A stretch of 20,783 nucleotides of DNA from a virus (IMGVR_UViG_3300034683_000282:1-20783); one strand, 5' to 3'; shown: positions 1 to 8,050, counted from the stretch's first letter. The notes: generated by a model from the letters alone, not told the origin. Numbers and translations: made by a program.

Positions 1-797
1 TCCTTGGTGAGCGCATTTTGCGCCTGGGTAACAGGCATAGCCGGAGCATATGGCGTACCCTGCTGCGGTACAGCGCCAGAGAGCTGGCTGAACTGCACAA
101 TCAGCTTAGCCCCTGCTTGCACCATCTCAGGGTCAATGGTGTTCAGCATCTGAGCCACGGCGAGCTTCAGCTCACGCGGAGCGGTTTGATTGAACGCCGT
201 AACCGCTGCATCCCATTGAGCCTCTCCACCAGCAAGCGCAAACACCTGCTGCTCTACTTCCGCAGCCTTATTGCTGATGGTCTGCACCAGGGTACGGGCA
301 ATCTTCTCTGCTTGTTCAGCTTTATCTCCAGCAACCGACTTCAGATACGCCGTGTCGATCAAGGCAGGGTCGTTGTACTGGATGGCCTTGGTGATCACCC
401 GAGAGACGTCAATGTCTCCAAGGGTTTGCAGCACCTGCACCATCCCCTGTACCACTGGGTCCTTGATCTCCTGCACAGGGATAGCGCCCTCAATAGGCTC
501 TGTGGCTTGCGTAGAGGGCTTTACAGCCTCTGTAGCAGGCTGGCTAGGGGTACCCCCTTGCTGAAGCTGCAAAAAGGCTTGTAGGGCCTGTACAAGCGCA
601 TCCTGAGGCTGTTGAGGTTGCTCAGGCTGCTGAGCCTGTGGATTTTGCAGCAGGGCAGGCTTACGAGGGTCCAGCACTGTAGGCGGCACAGGATTAGGGC
701 TAGCCGGAATTGGCTGACCATACGCAGGGGCTACGCTTGCCTCAGGCACTTGCGGGGCGGTAGCAGGCGGGATTGCGACGTTTTCGATTTCAGGCAT
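1..797 (-). CDS. Scaffolding (capsid assembly) protein, 3' part cut by window edge
   Basis: This frame stays open from the ATG at 797 to the window edge, about 265 codons with no stop. The protein starts MPEIENVAIPPATAPQ, has a Pro/Gln-rich first 100 residues, and then an acidic helical part with GGEAQWDAAVTAFNQTAP. That segment matches the GGxxxWxAAxxxFNxxAP signature of T7 gp9-type scaffolds, which direct procapsid assembly around the portal and leave before packaging. The start is set by AGGAGGT inside the end of the portal gene, and the ATG lies one base past the portal stop, so the two are translationally coupled. The major capsid protein is expected just beyond the left edge. The frame and start are seen; the function comes from the motif and gene order. 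Confidence 0.88.
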   Translation of the reverse strand, partial: MPEIENVAIPPATAPQVPEASVAPAYGQPIPASPNPVPPTVLDPRKPALLQNPQAQQPEQPQQPQDALVQALQAFLQLQQGGTPSQPATEAVKPSTQATEPIEGAIPVQEIKDPVVQGMVQVLQTLGDIDVSRVITKAIQYNDPALIDTAYLKSVAGDKAEQAEKIARTLVQTISNKAAEVEQQVFALAGGEAQWDAAVTAFNQTAPRELKLAVAQMLNTIDPEMVQAGAKLIVQFSQLSGAVPQQGTPYAPAMPVTQAQNALTK

Positions 798-798
798 T

Positions 799-2376
799 TC
801 AACCTCCTAGGACATTCTGGATTTGCTCACCTTGCTGAGCAAGCGTATTGGCTTGCAGCAGATTCTGCTGAGCCATTTGCTGAGCTTGCTTGGCCTCGCG
901 GATTTGCTGTAGCTGCTCTGGCGTGTAGAACACCGTATCAGGGTCGATGCTCCTGCCTGCCAGCACAAGATCGACGATCTTCTGCGGATTCAGGCGCTCA
1001 TCAAGCTGCACCACAGGGGCGATACTCACAAGCTCCTGTGCAGCCATGAGCAGGTTCTGCACGTCGCTGCTTCTGCCAAGAGCAGGGATACCAGCGGTAA
1101 CGTCAGGCATGATCTCGCCAGAGATAAGGCCAGCAAGAGCCATGTCGCTCACCTCGGTTAGCAGGATATGCGCCAGCGGAATCTGGATGCTGCCGGACAG
1201 AGAGCTATAGACGCCACCAAGCGCGTACTCAGCCTCTTGCGCATCCAGTTGCAGCTCATACGCGGTTACGCGCTCAGCGTCTCGCGTACCGCCTTGGTAC
1301 ATGAAAGCTCTGGCTAGGCGAGTAACGATGCGGTCAATCTGCTGCTCCACGATAGCGAGCTTTTGAGAATCCCCTGCCTCATGCACTTGCACAGCGCCAG
1401 GGTCTGCTCGTACCCACTCGCCGCTTTCACTGGCAGCAAGGGAATCCACGTCATTGCCAGCACCAGGGCCTACCAGATGCACGACACGCAAAGCCTCTAC
1501 CGCGTAGAGCGTAGCGGCCTCAGAGAGCGCTGAGAGCTTAGCAAAGCCACCAGCGTAGTCCTCTACGATTCCCCTGCCGTAGTGCTCGCCTGGGATTAGA
1601 TTCCAGGTAGGCAGCATCCACGGACAGAGATGCTTCGGATACCAGCTAGGCTTTCCTACCGGAGTAGTGTCGATCTCTTGCTGGACAGAATAGCCCACTC
1701 GCCCATTGCGATCTTCTCGCTCGATTCGGGTGTATTTCTCAACTTTCTTCTCAGGCTGCGTATAAGCTCCTGGGGCTTTCTGTTGCAGCTCCTGCCGGAT
1801 TTCCTCAGGCAAGGCTTGTACCGTGCTGTGCTCCTTGAGGATACAAGCCAGCACTTCACCAGTACCATCTCTACGGCAGGTAAAGCTCTGCAAGCCATAG
1901 GCCAGAATGCGGCCAGCAGCGCTATCTCGGTACAGCAGGACGTTCCCAGTAACAATCAGGAACTTCATAGCCATGATGAGATTGGCGTAGCCTGCATTGA
2001 TGAATAGCCGCTCATTCGCTTGCATCTCCATCTTCGAGAAAGCGCTACGCAAAGCCTCATCATCGTACCCGAGCTGCCTTGCGTACTGCTTGAATGTCTC
2101 AGAGGCAGAGGCGCGGAAGAACGGGTATTGCGTGGGGAACAGGATTCTCGTGAGCTTGCTGGCTAGGTTATTCACCAGCATAGCCCCGATCTCTTGGAAG
2201 TCCCTCTCAACCATTACGCGGCCATTCACCCCAATGGAATCCAAATCGGCCATGAGGTAAGGCAGCGTCCATTTCGCGTACTGCTCGCACCTGCTGATGC
2301 AGGTATCGTCTCTGTAGGATTGCCACAGAGACCGAGCAGTGCGCTGAGGTTGAGGCGTTTTGGTTGCCTTACTCAT
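799..2376 (-). CDS. Head-tail connector (portal) protein, T7 gp8-like
   Basis: The 525-aa product is close in length to T7 gp8 (about 536 aa). The N-terminus, with RSLWQSYRDD, CEQYAKWTLPYLM and NNLASKLTRILFPTQYPFF, is the classic start of podoviral connectors. The middle contains GEHYGRGIVEDYAGGFAKL and later GGTRDAERVTAYELQLDAQE, also typical of the family. The C-terminal 40 residues are Gln-rich. Twelve copies form the portal ring at one capsid vertex, through which DNA is packaged and ejected and to which the tail attaches. It overlaps the upstream gp7.3-like gene by four bases (ATGA), and scaffold follows immediately. The identification is firm from N-terminal pattern, length and order. 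Confidence 0.93.
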   Translation of the reverse strand: MSKATKTPQPQRTARSLWQSYRDDTCISRCEQYAKWTLPYLMADLDSIGVNGRVMVERDFQEIGAMLVNNLASKLTRILFPTQYPFFRASASETFKQYARQLGYDDEALRSAFSKMEMQANERLFINAGYANLIMAMKFLIVTGNVLLYRDSAAGRILAYGLQSFTCRRDGTGEVLACILKEHSTVQALPEEIRQELQQKAPGAYTQPEKKVEKYTRIEREDRNGRVGYSVQQEIDTTPVGKPSWYPKHLCPWMLPTWNLIPGEHYGRGIVEDYAGGFAKLSALSEAATLYAVEALRVVHLVGPGAGNDVDSLAASESGEWVRADPGAVQVHEAGDSQKLAIVEQQIDRIVTRLARAFMYQGGTRDAERVTAYELQLDAQEAEYALGGVYSSLSGSIQIPLAHILLTEVSDMALAGLISGEIMPDVTAGIPALGRSSDVQNLLMAAQELVSIAPVVQLDERLNPQKIVDLVLAGRSIDPDTVFYTPEQLQQIREAKQAQQMAQQNLLQANTLAQQGEQIQNVLGG

Positions 2377-2663
2377 AGGTCAAGCCCCAATTGAGAGGCG
2401 AGACCAATCTGAGGCCGTCGCCGTTTCTTTACGTCAGATACCGTAGCGGTCTGCTCCTGTCCAGGCACAACCTGAGCAATGTTCTCAAGCTGCAAGTCTT
2501 GAGCGAAGTTTCGCTGGATATTCGCAGCTTGCTCTTGAGCCTGAGCAATGGCAGCGGCAGACTGTTTTTGAGCCTCTGCGATTTGCTTGGCGGCCTTAGA
2601 GGAATCGTCAGAGCCAATTAGCGAACTTACAGCTTTCTTGATGCTTTTCACAACGCCACCCAT
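2373..2663 (-). CDS. T7 gp7.3-like virion/tail assembly protein
   Basis: The gene encodes 96 aa starting MGGVVKSIKKAVSSLIG. I chose the ATG at 2663 because AAGGAG lies 6 nt upstream; an in-frame upstream extension has no ribosome site and would run into the preceding gene. The product has a basic amphipathic N-terminus, an Ala/Gln-rich middle (KQIAEAQKQSAAAIAQAQEQ) likely to be a long helix, and a C-terminus KKRRRPQIGLASQLGLDL. T7 gp7.3 has the same architecture (basic start, low-complexity middle, KKxRxxG...SL...GI end) and the same place just before the portal gene; it is needed for tail assembly and adsorption. The function is inferred from architecture and synteny, since identity in such short proteins is low. 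Confidence 0.7.
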   Translation of the reverse strand: MGGVVKSIKKAVSSLIGSDDSSKAAKQIAEAQKQSAAAIAQAQEQAANIQRNFAQDLQLENIAQVVPGQEQTATVSDVKKRRRPQIGLASQLGLDL

Positions 2664-2673
2664 AGTAGTCTCC

Positions 2674-3132
2674 TTACGCGGCTTTAGAAACAAGTCGATA
2701 GTATTTCAATCGGTAATCCGCAGGGGATTTCCGATGCGTAAAGCACAGCCAAGGGATTCCCTTGGTGGTGCAGTACTCTCTAGCAATCCGCAGAATCTCT
2801 CTCTGCATCATCTTTCCTGCGTTGCTTGCCCTGTACTGCGGCAGGGTATAGCGAAACAGCACAGCAACGCACGGCCCTACATTCCAATCCCACTCGTCCA
2901 GCAGGATATAGGCACCAGCAACGGCCCTGTAGTACTTGTCAAAGCAGTACAGCTCATGCCTCTCGGTCTGCTGCAAGCTCAGTACTTGCACAGCTACCCA
3001 ATTCTCTACTGGCACGCACTGGGCCTCATCTAGTTCTTTCCACGCCTCCCAAAACAGCGTATCGTCAATCAGTAGCTGCCCTGGGTGGCGTAGGAATGTC
3101 TCCAGCCTGATTTCTGATTCCCTTGTCTGCAC
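2674..3132 (-). CDS. Conserved phage protein, possibly GNAT-like acetyltransferase
   Basis: The product is 152 aa. The likely start is GTG at 3132, because AGGAG is 8 nt upstream; a longer open frame to 3243 would lie wholly within the preceding gene. The sequence is rich in aromatic residues (LFWEAWKEL, CFDKYYRAVAGAYILLDEWDW) and the second half reads VAVLFRYTLPQYRASNAGKMMQREILRIAREYC followed by KGIPWLCFTHR. This alternation of a hydrophobic strand, a linker with Ala-Gly-Lys, a long helix and another strand resembles the GNAT acetyl-CoA-binding core, and many T7-like phages carry an acetyltransferase-like gene between RNA polymerase and portal. I see no diagnostic QxxGxG/A motif, so the enzymatic role is a guess. 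Confidence 0.6.
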   Translation of the reverse strand: MQTRESEIRLETFLRHPGQLLIDDTLFWEAWKELDEAQCVPVENWVAVQVLSLQQTERHELYCFDKYYRAVAGAYILLDEWDWNVGPCVAVLFRYTLPQYRASNAGKMMQREILRIAREYCTTKGIPWLCFTHRKSPADYRLKYYRLVSKAA

Positions 3133-3292
3133 CTTTTGTTCTCCTGCGGATGAAGTCCAGCACGCTCTGTTGCCCGTGGTAATGCCTGAGCTGCTGCTCC
3201 GTAGCATTAGGCCCAAAGGCTGTCTGTGGGAATACTTCCTCAAGCAAGGCTAGCTGTGCCAATGAGAAATACACCTTGTCGGAATCTTGCAT
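3065..3292 (-). CDS. Small conserved phage protein, 75 aa, unknown function
   Basis: The product starts MQDSDKVYFSLAQLALLEEVFP and contains NATEQQLRHYHGQQSVLDFI, a pattern I associate with small proteins beside the RNA polymerase gene in T7-like phages. The ATG at 3292 follows TAGGAG, in which TAG is the RNA polymerase stop, so translation is probably coupled. The last 23 codons overlap the next gene in a different frame (3065-3132). The conserved-looking part ends around DFIRRR and the tail (TKGADKGIRNQAGDIPTPP) looks low in information. Either the overlap is genuine or a small indel has replaced the original C-terminus. Function unknown. Confidence 0.65.
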   Translation of the reverse strand: MQDSDKVYFSLAQLALLEEVFPQTAFGPNATEQQLRHYHGQQSVLDFIRRRTKGADKGIRNQAGDIPTPPRAATD

Positions 3293-3300
3293 AGCTACTC

Positions 3301-5868
3301 CTAGGCAAAGAAGAACGGGCTATCCAGCACCACGGATATGTCCAGCTCTCCGCGATCTGGCAGCTCTATTTCCTGCTCAAGCCGATTGCTCTTGAGCAGT
3401 TCGAGGAACGGGTCATGCTCAGAGTACATTCGCACGAACTCCTCGCGGATGATTCTGTGCATACGTCCTACGTCGCTAGCGTGCGTACCAAAGGAATCAT
3501 GTATCCCCTGCATACGCAGATTCTCTTGCTGCATCCTACAAGCTACCAGGTGCAAATGCGCCGCATCCATGCTATGCACGAAGTTAGGCGCAATGGAATT
3601 GAGGGACTTGCCCCTATCTACTTCTTCCGTGTAGCTGCGGATATTCATGCTCTTTACTCCGCAAGTGCGGATATTTACCCTACGCAGCATGGGTTTTAGG
3701 CAATCCTGATAGACCGGAAAGCCGCTAGGTGATACCCAATGCACCGGCTCTTTCTGCTTGCGCTTGATCACGGCATCCACTACGCCTTGCAGCCAGTGCA
3801 TGCCGAGCACAGCACTAGGCAAGACGTGCTTGATGGCCGAGTGCAGCTTCTTAGCCAGGTACAGGCTTGTCTTGAATTTCAGGTCAGGATGCAGCCAAGC
3901 CTTGCCCATACCAGGCAGCAGCTTATCGAAGTCTGTCATGATGTAGTCCGCGCAGCGAAATAGGCTGGCGCTGTACGGCTGCACCATCACAGGACGCTTA
4001 GCCACTTTCCTAGGTATTCCTACATCCAGGCACCACTGTGCAATGGCCTTGTAGATTTCATTCGAGCAGAATTCTGGATTTTCCAAGTCCTGCTTGATCT
4101 CCTGCAAGGCTACAGCAGCTACTCGGCTGTAGATGTCCGCTTTGCAGTGCTTATCCGCGGGGATGATATTCACCATCTCCGCAGCCACTGGGTCTCTCAG
4201 CAAAGCAGCGAAGTGCTGGAATGCGCTGCTGCTAGCATCCATCTGGATGATGATGCCTGTCTTGTAGCGCTCTGGATAAGGCCGCCGTAGGGCCTCTCTC
4301 AATTCCCATGCAGCGCTATAGGTGCTCCAAGGGGCATCTCCGAATACCTCAGGGTTATCCCAAGGGGCATCAAGCGCTCGCTCGATAAGGCCCCAGTTCT
4401 TCTCGGTCCATTCAGCTCGCTCTTGGAACGACACCTTATCGAAACCGTAGGAATTTGCGATATGCACCTTTAGCCAGAACAACCCCTCTTTACCAAGCTC
4501 TCGTTCCTCTGCGAAATGCAACAAGGGGCGGCTGTAATCAGAACCTTGCGGATTCGGGATACCGTAGTAGTACAGCCTGCCCCTGAAGTCTGCATGCACG
4601 GGAAACCAGAAGAACTGCGGCGTGCTCAGGGATTGCCTACAGATACGTAGGATAGCCCCTAGCTCCAAGCATCGAGAGCGCCACTTGGTGCGCAAGGTAT
4701 AGACCTGATGCGCAGCTTTACGCCACTGCGACAGCAGCGCCTTTTCCTCTGGCGTAGCAGTGCTCTTGTCCCATCCCTCAGGGAAAGGGAAAGCTGGTGG
4801 ATTCGGAGCGCTTACGCTAGGCAATCCCATGCAGGCACCACCGCGTTTCCAGGTCTCCAGCATCGCCTTGGCCGTAGGTTCGTGCAGCTTGTACGGAATG
4901 CTCTGAAGATAGTTCAGGGCCGTGTAGAACTTCGGAGCACGCACTGGGGTGCAGTTCAGCTTGATCTTCTCGTAGGTGCTTTTACGCTGGCCAGAGCCGC
5001 CTGTACGCTGTATCAGCGGCGTTACCAGCTTGCGCCTTGGCGTGAGGTATCCGCTATCCACCGCAGAGCTTAGAGGCTCTGGCGGGCATAGCATGCGCGT
5101 CTCTTGCCGATTGATACAGCGCTGCACCTCATCCTCGTCGTACTCTATGAGATATTTCATAAGCTCATCATCAAGCTCATAGCGCACGATGTGCTTGTTC
5201 CTGTGATCGCGGAATCGGTCGATCTTGAGCATCCCTGCTTGGTAGCAAGCCTCTGCCCCGAATTGTCCAAGGCGTACCACTTCCGAAAGGCTCAGCGTAT
5301 CTTCCAGTACGTCTTTCAACAAGCGCTTGGTGATGGAGCGATAAGCCCCTATCAGGTGCCCTACGCTCTTGGTGTTGGCTTTGCGCAGACTTTCATGCGT
5401 CTGCCGCATGATCACCGGATGCACCTTTTCTGCCATACGCACACGGGCTTCAATCTCGTACATCTTGCCAATCGTGCTGCAAAGCCTCTGCGCAGTGCAG
5501 TACTTTCCTGGGATGCTGCACAAAGCTATGGTGCTGCGAATAGCGATACCAGCAGCTACGTCAGAGGGAACAAGCCTAAGCCAGTTCAGGGTGCTGGCAT
5601 TCAGTCCAGTACCCTTTCGCTCTTGTGCTTCCTTGATGAAGCCCTCTACCGTATCGAAAACGCTGCGAATGAGCCGCTGAGCTTTAGGGGTGCTTATGTC
5701 CCCATCAACGGCTTTCTTGCGTAGCTCTGCCAGAGCTTTATTCGCAGCCTGCCTGTCCATCTCAAGCTCGTAGGTGATTTGCTGGGTACGCAGCTCTTTG
5801 AGCTTGTCCGCATCAATCCCTACCGCCAGGCAAGGCTCAGGCACCTGAGCATCTCGGGGCTTTCGCAT
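3301..5868 (-). CDS. Single-subunit DNA-directed RNA polymerase, T7 type
   Basis: The 855-aa enzyme is slightly shorter than T7 gp1 (883 aa). It transcribes the phage's middle and late genes from phage-specific promoters. Catalytic signatures are all visible: HADFRGRLYYYG (T/DxxGR motif), motif A QMDASSSAFQHFAALLRD with Asp544, motif B RKVAKRPVMVQPYSASLF, and motif C QGIHDSFGTH with Asp791. The C-terminus DSPFFFA matches the essential FAFA-type foot of T7 polymerase. The ATG follows AGGAG at 9 nt. It sits after the DNA-metabolism genes and right before the structural genes, the phiKMV-type position, so most of the genes upstream of it must be transcribed first by host RNA polymerase. I could not define its own promoter with confidence. 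Confidence 0.97.
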   Translation of the reverse strand: MRKPRDAQVPEPCLAVGIDADKLKELRTQQITYELEMDRQAANKALAELRKKAVDGDISTPKAQRLIRSVFDTVEGFIKEAQERKGTGLNASTLNWLRLVPSDVAAGIAIRSTIALCSIPGKYCTAQRLCSTIGKMYEIEARVRMAEKVHPVIMRQTHESLRKANTKSVGHLIGAYRSITKRLLKDVLEDTLSLSEVVRLGQFGAEACYQAGMLKIDRFRDHRNKHIVRYELDDELMKYLIEYDEDEVQRCINRQETRMLCPPEPLSSAVDSGYLTPRRKLVTPLIQRTGGSGQRKSTYEKIKLNCTPVRAPKFYTALNYLQSIPYKLHEPTAKAMLETWKRGGACMGLPSVSAPNPPAFPFPEGWDKSTATPEEKALLSQWRKAAHQVYTLRTKWRSRCLELGAILRICRQSLSTPQFFWFPVHADFRGRLYYYGIPNPQGSDYSRPLLHFAEERELGKEGLFWLKVHIANSYGFDKVSFQERAEWTEKNWGLIERALDAPWDNPEVFGDAPWSTYSAAWELREALRRPYPERYKTGIIIQMDASSSAFQHFAALLRDPVAAEMVNIIPADKHCKADIYSRVAAVALQEIKQDLENPEFCSNEIYKAIAQWCLDVGIPRKVAKRPVMVQPYSASLFRCADYIMTDFDKLLPGMGKAWLHPDLKFKTSLYLAKKLHSAIKHVLPSAVLGMHWLQGVVDAVIKRKQKEPVHWVSPSGFPVYQDCLKPMLRRVNIRTCGVKSMNIRSYTEEVDRGKSLNSIAPNFVHSMDAAHLHLVACRMQQENLRMQGIHDSFGTHASDVGRMHRIIREEFVRMYSEHDPFLELLKSNRLEQEIELPDRGELDISVVLDSPFFFA

Positions 5869-5883
5869 ACCTCTAGCTCCTAG

Positions 5884-6081
5884 TCAAAGACGAATACCGT
5901 GATCGTGCAGGATTTGCACCTGCACCACCTCGGCACGCATAGCATCTTCTTGCCGGATTTCCTCGAGCAAGGCCCTCGCCTTGTTGTACTTGCCTCGCGC
6001 TACAAGGGCTTTGCATTCCGCGCAGCGTACTTGCATGTGCTGCTCTTGCTCGCTCTTACCGAAGTCAAAAGACAGTTGCAT
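5884..6081 (-). CDS. Small protein, 65 aa, unknown
   Basis: The product begins MQLSFDFGKSEQEQHMQVRCAEC and has a single CxxC pair (RCAECKA) followed by a charged helical stretch (KYNKARALLEEIRQEDAMRAE). A lone CxxC could be half of a zinc knuckle in a dimer, but this is only a guess. The start is supported by AGGAG 6 nt upstream, overlapping the TAG stop of the preceding gene (TAGGAG). It lies between the dNTP-hydrolase-like gene and RNA polymerase with 2-15 nt gaps, so it belongs to the same operon. No family recognised. Confidence 0.65.
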   Translation of the reverse strand: MQLSFDFGKSEQEQHMQVRCAECKALVARGKYNKARALLEEIRQEDAMRAEVVQVQILHDHGIRL

Positions 6082-6090
6082 GATGCTCTC

Positions 6091-6537
6091 CTACTCAGAC
6101 AAGTCAATGTGGTAGCCTTGCACGGATTCATTCAGCTCGCGCAGCACCAGCTCGCGCAGCACCAGCTCAAGGTGCATCATTGCGCTACAGGCAGCATGTG
6201 CGGCATGCAGCAGGTTGCTCTCCTTGTCTCGCATATAGGCAGGCTTGCCATTGCATTCCTTGGCCTCTCGCGCTGCATCGAAGATATGCCGCAGCATCGC
6301 TGCTCGATAGCGTTCAGGCTGCACGTACTGCCAAGAGCCTCGCTCATAAGGATTCTGCTTCTGAGTGCAGGCCCACTGCATCACCTCAGCCACCGCATAC
6401 AGAGCAAGGGGCATATCCTCAAGCAAGGTCATGTCGATCTTGCCAGCATCGTCCTTGCGGCCCTTGGGTTTCTCTGTTTCTTCGATAAGATCAAGCAGGG
6501 TTTTCTTTGGTTCTTGTGCATCTACACTCTTGAACAT
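6091..6537 (-). CDS. DUF5664-type dATP/dGTP diphosphohydrolase-like protein
   Basis: The 148-aa protein has the DUF5664 pattern: GRKDDAGKIDMTLLEDMP, then ALYAVAEVMQWA, GSWQYVQPERYRAAMLRHI, and DKESNLLHAAHAACSAMMHLEL. Conserved Asp, Arg-Tyr, Arg-His and His-Ala-Ala-His residues could form an all-helical metal-dependent dNTP pocket. Pfam names this family dATP/dGTP diphosphohydrolase N-terminal domain, partly from Z-genome phages, but it is widespread in ordinary phages. In this phage it may adjust dNTP pools, in keeping with ThyX upstream. Near the C-terminus LVLREL is duplicated by a perfect 15-bp tandem repeat at 6133-6162. The start follows ACCAAGGAG. Substrate is inferred only. Confidence 0.75.
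   Translation of the reverse strand: MFKSVDAQEPKKTLLDLIEETEKPKGRKDDAGKIDMTLLEDMPLALYAVAEVMQWACTQKQNPYERGSWQYVQPERYRAAMLRHIFDAAREAKECNGKPAYMRDKESNLLHAAHAACSAMMHLELVLRELVLRELNESVQGYHIDLSE
6133..6162 (-). repeat. Perfect 15-bp tandem duplication inside the DUF5664 gene
   Basis: The unit cagctcgcgcagcac occurs twice back to back and a third partial copy (cagctc) follows. It is in frame and duplicates five residues, giving LVLREL-VLREL in the protein. Such repeats arise by slippage and can vary between isolates. Confidence 0.9.
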
Positions 6538-6595
6538 CTCTTTCTCCTTGGTAACGACCTCTCAGATCGAGCTATAAGCCGCTAAAAGCCTCTAG

Positions 6596-6612
6596 GGGTA
6601 GCTACCCTACAC
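6596..6612. promoter_or_regulatory. Palindrome GGGTAGCTACCC plus TAC, candidate regulatory site
   Basis: A perfect 12-bp palindrome (6596-6607) sits in the 126-bp gap between endonuclease VII and the DUF5664 gene, right after the terminator in transcription order. A similar sequence, GGGTATATCACCC followed by TAC, lies at 19541-19556. Both read GTAGGGT...ACCC on the transcribed strand. A phage RNA polymerase promoter or an operator are both possible. Two sites are too few to decide. Confidence 0.35.
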
Positions 6613-6619
6613 GGAAAGG

Positions 6620-6642
6620 TAGAAAACGGCTCTAAAGCCGTT
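6620..6642 (-). terminator. Intrinsic terminator after endonuclease VII
   Basis: On the transcribed strand the sequence AACGGCT-TTAG-AGCCGTT forms a 7-bp stem with a 4-nt loop and runs into UUUUCU. It lies just after the endonuclease VII stop codon and before the RNA polymerase block. It would partly separate the replication transcript from the RNA polymerase and structural genes, letting phage RNA polymerase take over downstream. Confidence 0.65.
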
Positions 6643-6663
6643 CTAGAGGCTCCTAGAGGCATT

Positions 6664-7101
6664 CTAGGGTTTTAGCTCTGCCTCAGCCTCTTGCAGCCGC
6701 TGCTTAGCCCTGCGCTTAGCCTGGGCTAGACGCTGCTTCGCCAGGCGCTCAGCTCTGCGCTCCTCTTTGCTCTTGTGCATGGGGTAGAGCAGAGGCTTAC
6801 TAGGGCGCTTGAGGTATTCGAGCATGCGCTCAAGCCAAGCGATAATCTGCTGATAATCCTCGCCAGTCTTTCCCCATCGAGATACGGCATTGGCCACCTT
6901 ACCCTCTGCGCCATTGCATCCCCTGCATAGCACTCCGCGAATCCTGCCGCTTTGGTGATCATGATCGAGCACCATCGCGTTCTTCTCGCGTGGGTCTATG
7001 CGTCCCAAACAGAGCGGGCAAATACCTCCTTGCTCTTTCAAGACACGCAGCGTGTAACTGCGCAGCATGCTACGCGCTAGCTTTCTCTCAGCCTCAGGCA
7101 T
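6664..7101 (-). CDS. Recombination endonuclease VII (Holliday junction resolvase)
   Basis: The 145-aa protein carries the endonuclease VII signature: zinc ligands CPLC (Cys28, Cys31) and CRGC (Cys59, Cys62), and the catalytic DHDH (46-49) followed by SGRIRGVLC. The family resolves branched DNA before packaging and helps degrade host DNA; in phiKMV-like phages it takes the place of T7 endonuclease I. The C-terminal 40 residues are a Lys/Arg/Glu-rich helix (KEERRAERLAKQRLAQAKRRAKQ). The ATG overlaps the exonuclease stop by 8 nt, with GAGGA inside the exonuclease gene as ribosome site, so the two are coupled. Confidence 0.93.
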   Translation of the reverse strand: MPEAERKLARSMLRSYTLRVLKEQGGICPLCLGRIDPREKNAMVLDHDHQSGRIRGVLCRGCNGAEGKVANAVSRWGKTGEDYQQIIAWLERMLEYLKRPSKPLLYPMHKSKEERRAERLAKQRLAQAKRRAKQRLQEAEAELKP

Positions 7102-8020
7102 ATTCTTCTTCCTCTTGTACTTCCTCGAACCAATCAGAATCTGCGCATTCCTCTACAAATTCCCGATTGAGCGGCTCAAGGTCATGCTCAAGCAAGTAAG
7201 CCAGAGCGTTATCTTCAGGGTGCCGCAAAAGCCACAGCAGCCATGCCTCAGCTACTACATTCTGGCGAATGTCTCGGTAAGCTCCTATCACCCGATTGGC
7301 AGCAGCATCCAGCCCCTCGCTTTCACAGCCGTGCAGATACTCCAAGGCAGCCACCGTACCGCAACGCTTTCCATCCAGACGCAGCAGCCCTTGGATATTG
7401 TCAGCAGGGTCTCCTGCCAGCATCTGCGCCCAAAAGTACAGCGGCCCTCTGCCAGAGAGCTTTACAGCCCCTGCATCGGTTACGCGGTACTTCAGGTAGC
7501 CAATAGGCTCAGGCGGTAGCACGATGCCCCTGCGTAGGTCCAGATAGGGCCAAGGGGTCATGCACAGGTCCTTGTCCTCGCTGCAAATAACGCCACGCTC
7601 CTGCAAGGCGTAAGCCTCTTGCATCATGGCATCGTCTGCCTCAAGCAAGCGATTCAGCACTACGCTGTACTCTGGCAGCCAATTCGCCTCGTCAGCTACA
7701 GCCTCTCGCAGAGGCTCTAGCATAGGTGGCTTTGGCTTGCCCCTACGATTCGCTTGGTAAGGCTTTGCAGCACGCACCAGAAACCTGCCGTTCTTCCAGG
7801 AATTGCGAGCTGTTAGATGCACTCTGGCGTACTCTGCTTTCGCCAAGAACATGCGCTTTAGCACCTCTTGCTGGAAGTGCCTGATAGCGGTATCCAAGCG
7901 CTTGCACGTAGCTGCTACGGCATAGGCAATTCCATCCCCATCCAGAATCAGAGTACGCCCTGGGACGCACTCGTTGAATTGATCTGGCAGGGAATCGGTA
8001 TCAATCCCCATTATCAGCAT
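7094..8020 (-). CDS. 5'-3' exonuclease (FEN/T7 gp6-like)
   Basis: Using the ATG at 8020 (GGAG 6 nt upstream) gives 308 aa; a longer frame to 8140 overlaps the upstream gene and crosses the hairpin, so it is unlikely. Metal-binding acidic clusters of the FEN/PIN fold are visible: LILDGDGIAYA near residue 27, EADDAMMQEAYAL, and SEDKDLCM. A helix-hairpin-helix region follows with MLAGDPADNIQGLLRLDGKRCG. The enzyme would remove RNA primers and degrade host DNA for nucleotides, as T7 gp6 does. The acidic C-terminus (DWFEEVQEEEEYA) overlaps the start of endonuclease VII, consistent with joint production. Confidence 0.92.
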   Translation of the reverse strand: MLIMGIDTDSLPDQFNECVPGRTLILDGDGIAYAVAATCKRLDTAIRHFQQEVLKRMFLAKAEYARVHLTARNSWKNGRFLVRAAKPYQANRRGKPKPPMLEPLREAVADEANWLPEYSVVLNRLLEADDAMMQEAYALQERGVICSEDKDLCMTPWPYLDLRRGIVLPPEPIGYLKYRVTDAGAVKLSGRGPLYFWAQMLAGDPADNIQGLLRLDGKRCGTVAALEYLHGCESEGLDAAANRVIGAYRDIRQNVVAEAWLLWLLRHPEDNALAYLLEHDLEPLNREFVEECADSDWFEEVQEEEEYA

Positions 8021-8034
8021 TGCCGTCTCCGTAA

Positions 8035-8050
8035 GGGGCCTAACGGCCCC
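8035..8050 (-). terminator. GC-rich intergenic hairpin, weak terminator or RNA processing site
   Basis: GGGGCC-TAAC-GGCCCC is a perfect 6-bp stem with a 4-nt loop between the DNA-binding protein stop and the exonuclease ribosome site. On the transcribed strand only UU follows, so termination would be weak. A 3'-end stabiliser or RNase III site is equally possible. Confidence 0.45.

Noticed and set aside
5104-5724. 206-aa plus-strand open frame
   Set aside because: Antisense to the RNA polymerase gene, no ribosome site and no recognisable domain.
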